Shown here: piece by piece, positions 60,733-64,000 of the stretch
Numbering within the stretch: the stretch's first letter is position 1
Layout: each line of letters starts with the position of its first letter
Source: DASRAJ01 sp035638255
GTDB lineage: Bacteria > Bacteroidota > Bacteroidia > Chitinophagales > UBA10324
NCBI GenBank assembly: GCA_035638255.1
Contig: DASRAJ010000108.1
Coordinates: 1 to 64,000, forward strand
DNA: 64,000 nucleotides
Direction of reading: 5' to 3'
Notes under the pieces: model-generated
What the model was told of the DNA's origin: nothing
Database searches by the model: none
The model's input: only the letters and a program-made list of their open reading frames with translations
Translations under genes and position numbers: made by a program

Positions 60733-62001
60733 ATGACTTTTCTCTTCTTTGTTCTTTATGCAATCGGAATAAGGGCTTATTATTTTGGAGTTGTTGTTTC
60801 TTCTTTGTGGAATTCAAAAGCGAAGCAATGGAGACAAGGAAGAAAAAATCTTTTTGAGAAAATTGAATCATCCCTGAAGCCCAATGAGCACCGGGTATGG
60901 TTTCATTGCGCCTCCGTCGGGGAATTTGAACAGGGAAGACCGGTGATGGAAGCATATCGGAAAAAATTTCGGCAGCATAAAATTGTGCTCACTTTTTTTT
61001 CGCCCTCCGGTTTCGAATTGAGAAAGAATTACTCCGGCGCTGATTACATTTTTTATCTGCCGCTTGACACAAAAGCAAATGCAGGGCGATTCATTTCATT
61101 GATTGATCCTGAAATTGCGGTGTTTGTAAAGTATGAATTCTGGTTTCATTTCCTCTCAGAAATTCAGAGAAGAAAAATTCCCGCCGTGATGATCTCTGCT
61201 GTGTTCCGTAAGAACCATTTTCTGTTCAACACTGTGTCTTCACCGCTGAAAAGAGTAACCATGGATTTCAGAAAAATTTTTGTCCAGGATGAATTATCGT
61301 TTCAGCTTCTCAGGGGAAATAATTTTACAAACGCTGTACTCGCGGGCGACACGCGCTTCGACAGGGTGTGGGAAATTGCATCACTGCCGGAACAAATTCC
61401 TTTGATCGCAACCTTCAGGAATAAGAAGAAATTGTTTGTAGGCGGAAGCACCTGGGCGCCGGATGAAAAATTAATTCTTCAACTCGTAACTGAATTAAAT
61501 GATGAATGGAAGTTTGTGATTGTTCCTCATGAGATTTACGCCGCTCATTTAGAGCAGTTGAAAAGAGAATCGGCATGGCCGGTAATTTTTTACTCTGAAA
61601 TTGATACAGGGAAAAAAATTTCCAATGAAAAAATTCTCATAGTTGACAAAATCGGATTGCTCTCTTCCATTTATCAGTATGCAAACATCGCTTACGTTGG
61701 CGGTGGTTTTGGAAAAGGAATTCACAACACGCTTGAAGCAGCAGTGTATGGTATTCCGGTTTTGTTTGGACCGAATTATGAGAAGTTCAACGAAGCAAAA
61801 TTGCTGATTGAAAACAAAGGGGCAAGTGCCATAAAAAATTTTGAAGAACTGAAAGCGGCATTTCAATTCTATCAGCAACCTGAAAACAATGAATTGGGAA
61901 AATCAAATCGCTATTGCATTCAGCGCAACACGGGAGCCACAAAAGTCATAGTAAGTTTTCTGGAAGAACTCAATTCAAATATCGCCGCATCACGAGCATA
62001 A
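60733..62001 (+). CDS. waaA: 3-deoxy-D-manno-octulosonic acid (Kdo) transferase
   Basis: A 422-residue GT-B enzyme (WaaA/KdtA) that adds Kdo to the lipid A precursor at the inner membrane. An N-terminal membrane helix (residues 2-23) precedes the family motif FHCASVGEFEQGRP with catalytic E64, then LTFFSPSGFE, YLPLDTKANA, VKYEFWFHFL and the C-terminal nucleotide site VGGGFGKGIHNTLEAAVYGIPVLFGPNY. The length is normal. Its 3' end overlaps the convergent gene at 61970 by 32 bases. The tandem repeat just upstream may influence its expression. Confidence 0.95.
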   Translation: MTFLFFVLYAIGIRAYYFGVVVSSLWNSKAKQWRQGRKNLFEKIESSLKPNEHRVWFHCASVGEFEQGRPVMEAYRKKFRQHKIVLTFFSPSGFELRKNYSGADYIFYLPLDTKANAGRFISLIDPEIAVFVKYEFWFHFLSEIQRRKIPAVMISAVFRKNHFLFNTVSSPLKRVTMDFRKIFVQDELSFQLLRGNNFTNAVLAGDTRFDRVWEIASLPEQIPLIATFRNKKKLFVGGSTWAPDEKLILQLVTELNDEWKFVIVPHEIYAAHLEQLKRESAWPVIFYSEIDTGKKISNEKILIVDKIGLLSSIYQYANIAYVGGGFGKGIHNTLEAAVYGIPVLFGPNYEKFNEAKLLIENKGASAIKNFEELKAAFQFYQQPENNELGKSNRYCIQRNTGATKVIVSFLEELNSNIAASRA

Positions 62002-62653
62002 AAAATTCCCCGACGAGCGGCTCATCATCACTCCAGTTTAATTTAGGAAGTAAATCTGACTGAATGTAGCCGGTAGCTTCTTCATACGTCCTGAATGAAT
62101 TCAGTTTGGCAATGGAATTTTCATACAGTTGCTCATCAGCATTGAAGAGTTTGCTCATAAACGCAAATTGTTTGTTCAGTCCAATGTATGACTTCAGATC
62201 TTTGATAGGGGTTTGCTTCAGCTTGTCGGCAATCTCAAGTCCTTGTTTTTTGAACTTGTCGTTCACCGTGGCTTTGCCATTTTCCTTCCTGTCTGCATAG
62301 ATGTCAGAGAGGGTCTTCACGGCCGGATTTTCCTTTGATGAATTGATATCCTCACCATTGGAAATTATTTTTTGATCAGCTTTCTCCTCCTTCTCAGTAA
62401 TGAGTCCTGCGGACAATTTTATTTCTTCACCGTTGGAATATGGTCGTGATTTTATCTGGAGATTTTCAGTAGATGCGGTGTTAACGGAAGGAGATTGCGG
62501 ACGGATGCTAACGATCAGCTCATACAATTCTCGAACATAATTGGTGAGGAGATCTTTGTCAATGGAAGAAAACCTGCTACTGTTTTTTCCGACAGATTCC
62601 AGCAATCTTTCGATCTTTTCTGAAAGGTTTTTTATTCGCTCATATTCATTCAT
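61970..62653 (-). CDS. Conserved-looking cytoplasmic protein of unknown function
   Basis: A 227-residue protein; ATG 62653 (MNEYERIKNLSEKIERLLE) is chosen over a TTG at 62659. The N-terminal 50 residues are helical and may form a coiled coil, the middle (about 55-125) is polar and probably disordered (STENLQIKSRPYSNGEEIK; KADQKIISNGEDINSSKE), and the C-terminal 100 residues are helical (IKDLKSYIGLNKQFAFMSKLFNADEQLYENSI...WSDDEPLVGEFFMLVMRRYL). There is no signal or membrane helix. Proteins of this plan are widespread in Bacteroidota without a known role. A -7 box (TAACTTTG, 62673-62680) is 19 nt upstream; its 3' end overlaps waaA. Confidence 0.72.
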   Translation of the reverse strand: MNEYERIKNLSEKIERLLESVGKNSSRFSSIDKDLLTNYVRELYELIVSIRPQSPSVNTASTENLQIKSRPYSNGEEIKLSAGLITEKEEKADQKIISNGEDINSSKENPAVKTLSDIYADRKENGKATVNDKFKKQGLEIADKLKQTPIKDLKSYIGLNKQFAFMSKLFNADEQLYENSIAKLNSFRTYEEATGYIQSDLLPKLNWSDDEPLVGEFFMLVMRRYLN

Positions 62654-62672
62654 CGCCAAAACAATTCAAAAC

Positions 62673-62680
62673 CAAAGTTA
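62673..62680 (-). promoter_or_regulatory. Candidate -7 box TAACTTTG
   Basis: On the minus strand TAACTTTG matches TAnnTTTG and lies 19 nt before the ATG at 62653. Confidence 0.45.
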
Positions 62681-62873
62681 CGACGAAATCATTTTGTTAT
62701 TGCCTGATGCCCCCAGATTATTAAACACAATTTGTGCAATTTTCTTTCTCAAGGCTCTGACATTTCTGAAGAGTGAAGTGTTTAGAGCCGGGAATGAAGA
62801 GCGTCCTGCGAATAAATTTTGACATAATCTGTACCCTCAACTCTCGACTAACATCCATTAACTTTCCACCCTC

Positions 62874-63449
62874 ATGTTTATCGAACCTTACATACGAGAG
62901 CAGCGTGCGGGCTGGATTGAAGTGATCAGCGGATGCATGTTCTCCGGAAAAACGGAAGAACTGATTCGTCGCCTGAAGCGCGCGAAAATTGCAAATCAGA
63001 AAGTAGAAATCTTCAAGCCCGCAACTGACGTGCGCTATCATGATTCGAACATTGTTTCTCACGATGAGAATTACATTCCATCAACACCGGTAGAGCAGTC
63101 AGAACAAATTCTTCTTCTCGCTGAACAAAATGAAGTGGTAGGAATTGATGAAGCGCAGTTCTTCGATCTTGAATTGCCGCGAGTATGTGATGCGCTTGCA
63201 GCGAAGGGCACGCGTGTAATTGTTGCCGGTCTTGACATGGATTTCTCGGGTAAGCCCTTCGGACCGATGAGTGAACTTCTTGCGAGAGCTGAGTACGCAA
63301 CCAAGCTTCATGCAATTTGTACCGTGTGCGGAAATCCTGCTTCATTCTCCTTTCGGAAATCAGGAGAGAAATCAGTGGTGCTGCTGGGTGAGAGAAATGC
63401 GTATGAGCCCAGGTGCCGCGGATGTTTTAATGAAGGGATGAAAAAATAA
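62874..63449 (+). CDS. tdk: Thymidine kinase
   Basis: A 191-residue type II thymidine kinase that phosphorylates thymidine in the salvage pathway. Walker A GCMFSGKT is at 20-27, the catalytic base E93 in GIDEAQFFD, the lid and substrate region AGLDMDFSGKPFG follows, and a zinc site is formed by C149, C152, C181, C184 (CTVCG; CRGC). All key residues are intact, and the length is typical. It stands alone between the unknown gene at 61970 and the OPT transporter gene. Confidence 0.95.
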   Translation: MFIEPYIREQRAGWIEVISGCMFSGKTEELIRRLKRAKIANQKVEIFKPATDVRYHDSNIVSHDENYIPSTPVEQSEQILLLAEQNEVVGIDEAQFFDLELPRVCDALAAKGTRVIVAGLDMDFSGKPFGPMSELLARAEYATKLHAICTVCGNPASFSFRKSGEKSVVLLGERNAYEPRCRGCFNEGMKK

Positions 63450-63593
63450 AGTTTACGCACAACGTCCTGCGGACAGTTTGCAATGTTCAGTTTGCAGTTC
63501 TCAATGAATTCTTCTTCTTTTATGACCTCATTTTGAAAGCAGGATAGAACAAACCGAGTAACCTGATTTTTTAATAACCAAATTACCTATCTC

Positions 63594-64000
63594 ATGGCGG
63601 AACCCATAAAAGAATTCAAACCCTACATCGCCCCCAAAGAAAACATTGCAGAATTTACTCCGCGGGCGATTATACTCGGTGCCATCTTTGGAATCATTTT
63701 CGGAGCAGCATCATGTTACCTCGGATTGAAGGTTGGATTGACAGTGAGCGCGTCGATACCCATTGCTGTTCTGGCAATTTCCATCTTCAAAAGACTTGGG
63801 AAGGCCACAATCCTTGAATCGAATATGGTTCAAACAATCGGATCAGCAGGTGAGTCTGTTGCAGCGGGAGTCGTGTTTACGATTCCCGCGCTGTTGTTTC
63901 TCTCAGGAGGAATGGACTACTTCCATTACTTTCAAATTTTTGTGCTCGCATTGTGCGGCGGAATTCTTGGCGTGTTGTTCATGGTTCCTCTCAGGCGGTC
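63594..64000 (+). CDS. OPT-family oligopeptide transporter, N-terminal part (3' cut by window edge)
   Basis: The first 135 codons of a polytopic transporter starting MAEPIKEFKPYIAPKE. The early segments FTPRAIILGAIFGIIFGAAS, CYLGLKVGLTVSASIPIAVLA and SNMVQTIGSAGESVAAGVVFTIPAL match the N-terminal part of OPT-family (YSL-like bacterial) transporters, in particular the NMVQTIGSAGES motif. The frame is open to the window end, so full length (usually about 650 residues) cannot be judged. Substrates in this group include peptides and metal chelates. Confidence 0.92.
   Translation, partial: MAEPIKEFKPYIAPKENIAEFTPRAIILGAIFGIIFGAASCYLGLKVGLTVSASIPIAVLAISIFKRLGKATILESNMVQTIGSAGESVAAGVVFTIPALLFLSGGMDYFHYFQIFVLALCGGILGVLFMVPLRR

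Overview
The window reads as a chromosomal segment of a free-living, aerobic member of the Bacteroidota. The evidence is: ten secreted proteins carrying type IX secretion (T9SS) C-terminal sorting domains, one of them the gliding-motility-associated (type B) form; -7 promoter boxes of the Bacteroidota type TAnnTTTG; a general lack of Shine-Dalgarno sequences; a long, insertion-bearing IspG; WG-repeat and YwqK/MORN proteins; and a ligand-sensor hybrid histidine kinase of the Reg_prop/Y_Y_Y type. Genus cannot be decided from the sequence; a Chitinophagales or Saprospirales-like lineage is only a guess. No rRNA, tRNA, CRISPR array, prophage or intact insertion sequence was seen.

Layout. 1-3.5 kb: end of a cytochrome c oxidase cluster (subunit III partial, subunit IV, SCO copper chaperone, DUF420 protein, a small CxxC membrane protein). 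3.6-6.1 kb: a polytopic membrane protein, then a decayed REP-associated transposase (RAYT) flanked by its palindromes. 6.1-15.7 kb: T9SS cargo proteins around ispG, including a 12-kelch-repeat protein and an arylsulfotransferase-like protein. 16-23.5 kb: a lipoprotein, a 1099-residue TPR/MORN-repeat protein, a von Willebrand A membrane protein, fabG and a NarL-type response regulator. 23.6-31.7 kb: the partner histidine kinase, a repeat-filled divergent gap, and two T9SS proteins with near-identical promoter leaders. 31.8-35.7 kb: sucD, an Mla-type ABC ATPase and permease, and a short-chain dehydrogenase. 35.8-50.3 kb: a gliding-type adhesin, a WG-repeat protein, a GT39-like transferase, a membrane nucleotide cyclase, a secreted unknown, a RibD-like reductase, another T9SS protein, and an SDR/aldo-keto reductase pair that looks foreign. 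50.5-64 kb: two more T9SS proteins, envelope sugar genes (ugd, a DegT/StrS aminotransferase, waaA), an outer-membrane-like protein, tdk and the start of an OPT transporter.

How it fits together. The housekeeping genes (ispG, fabG, sucD, tdk, waaA, cytochrome oxidase) are ordinary. The accessory character comes from large secreted repeat proteins exported by a T9SS encoded elsewhere, and from an unusually rich set of intergenic repeats: RAYT palindromes, an AATGGCTAAAT hairpin family at four sites, a heptamer array that ends in a perfect 15-bp stem, a TCCCGATTGATCGGGA palindrome, an 88-bp tandem repeat related to the common GTCATTGCGAGG element, and a CGCAGAT hairpin. The most promising regulatory signal is the 94-nt leader shared by the T9SS genes at 27271 and 29132: the boxes and an upstream block are conserved while the 18-nt promoter spacer has diverged. 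I found no convincing new multi-gene system; the best leads are these repeats and that leader.
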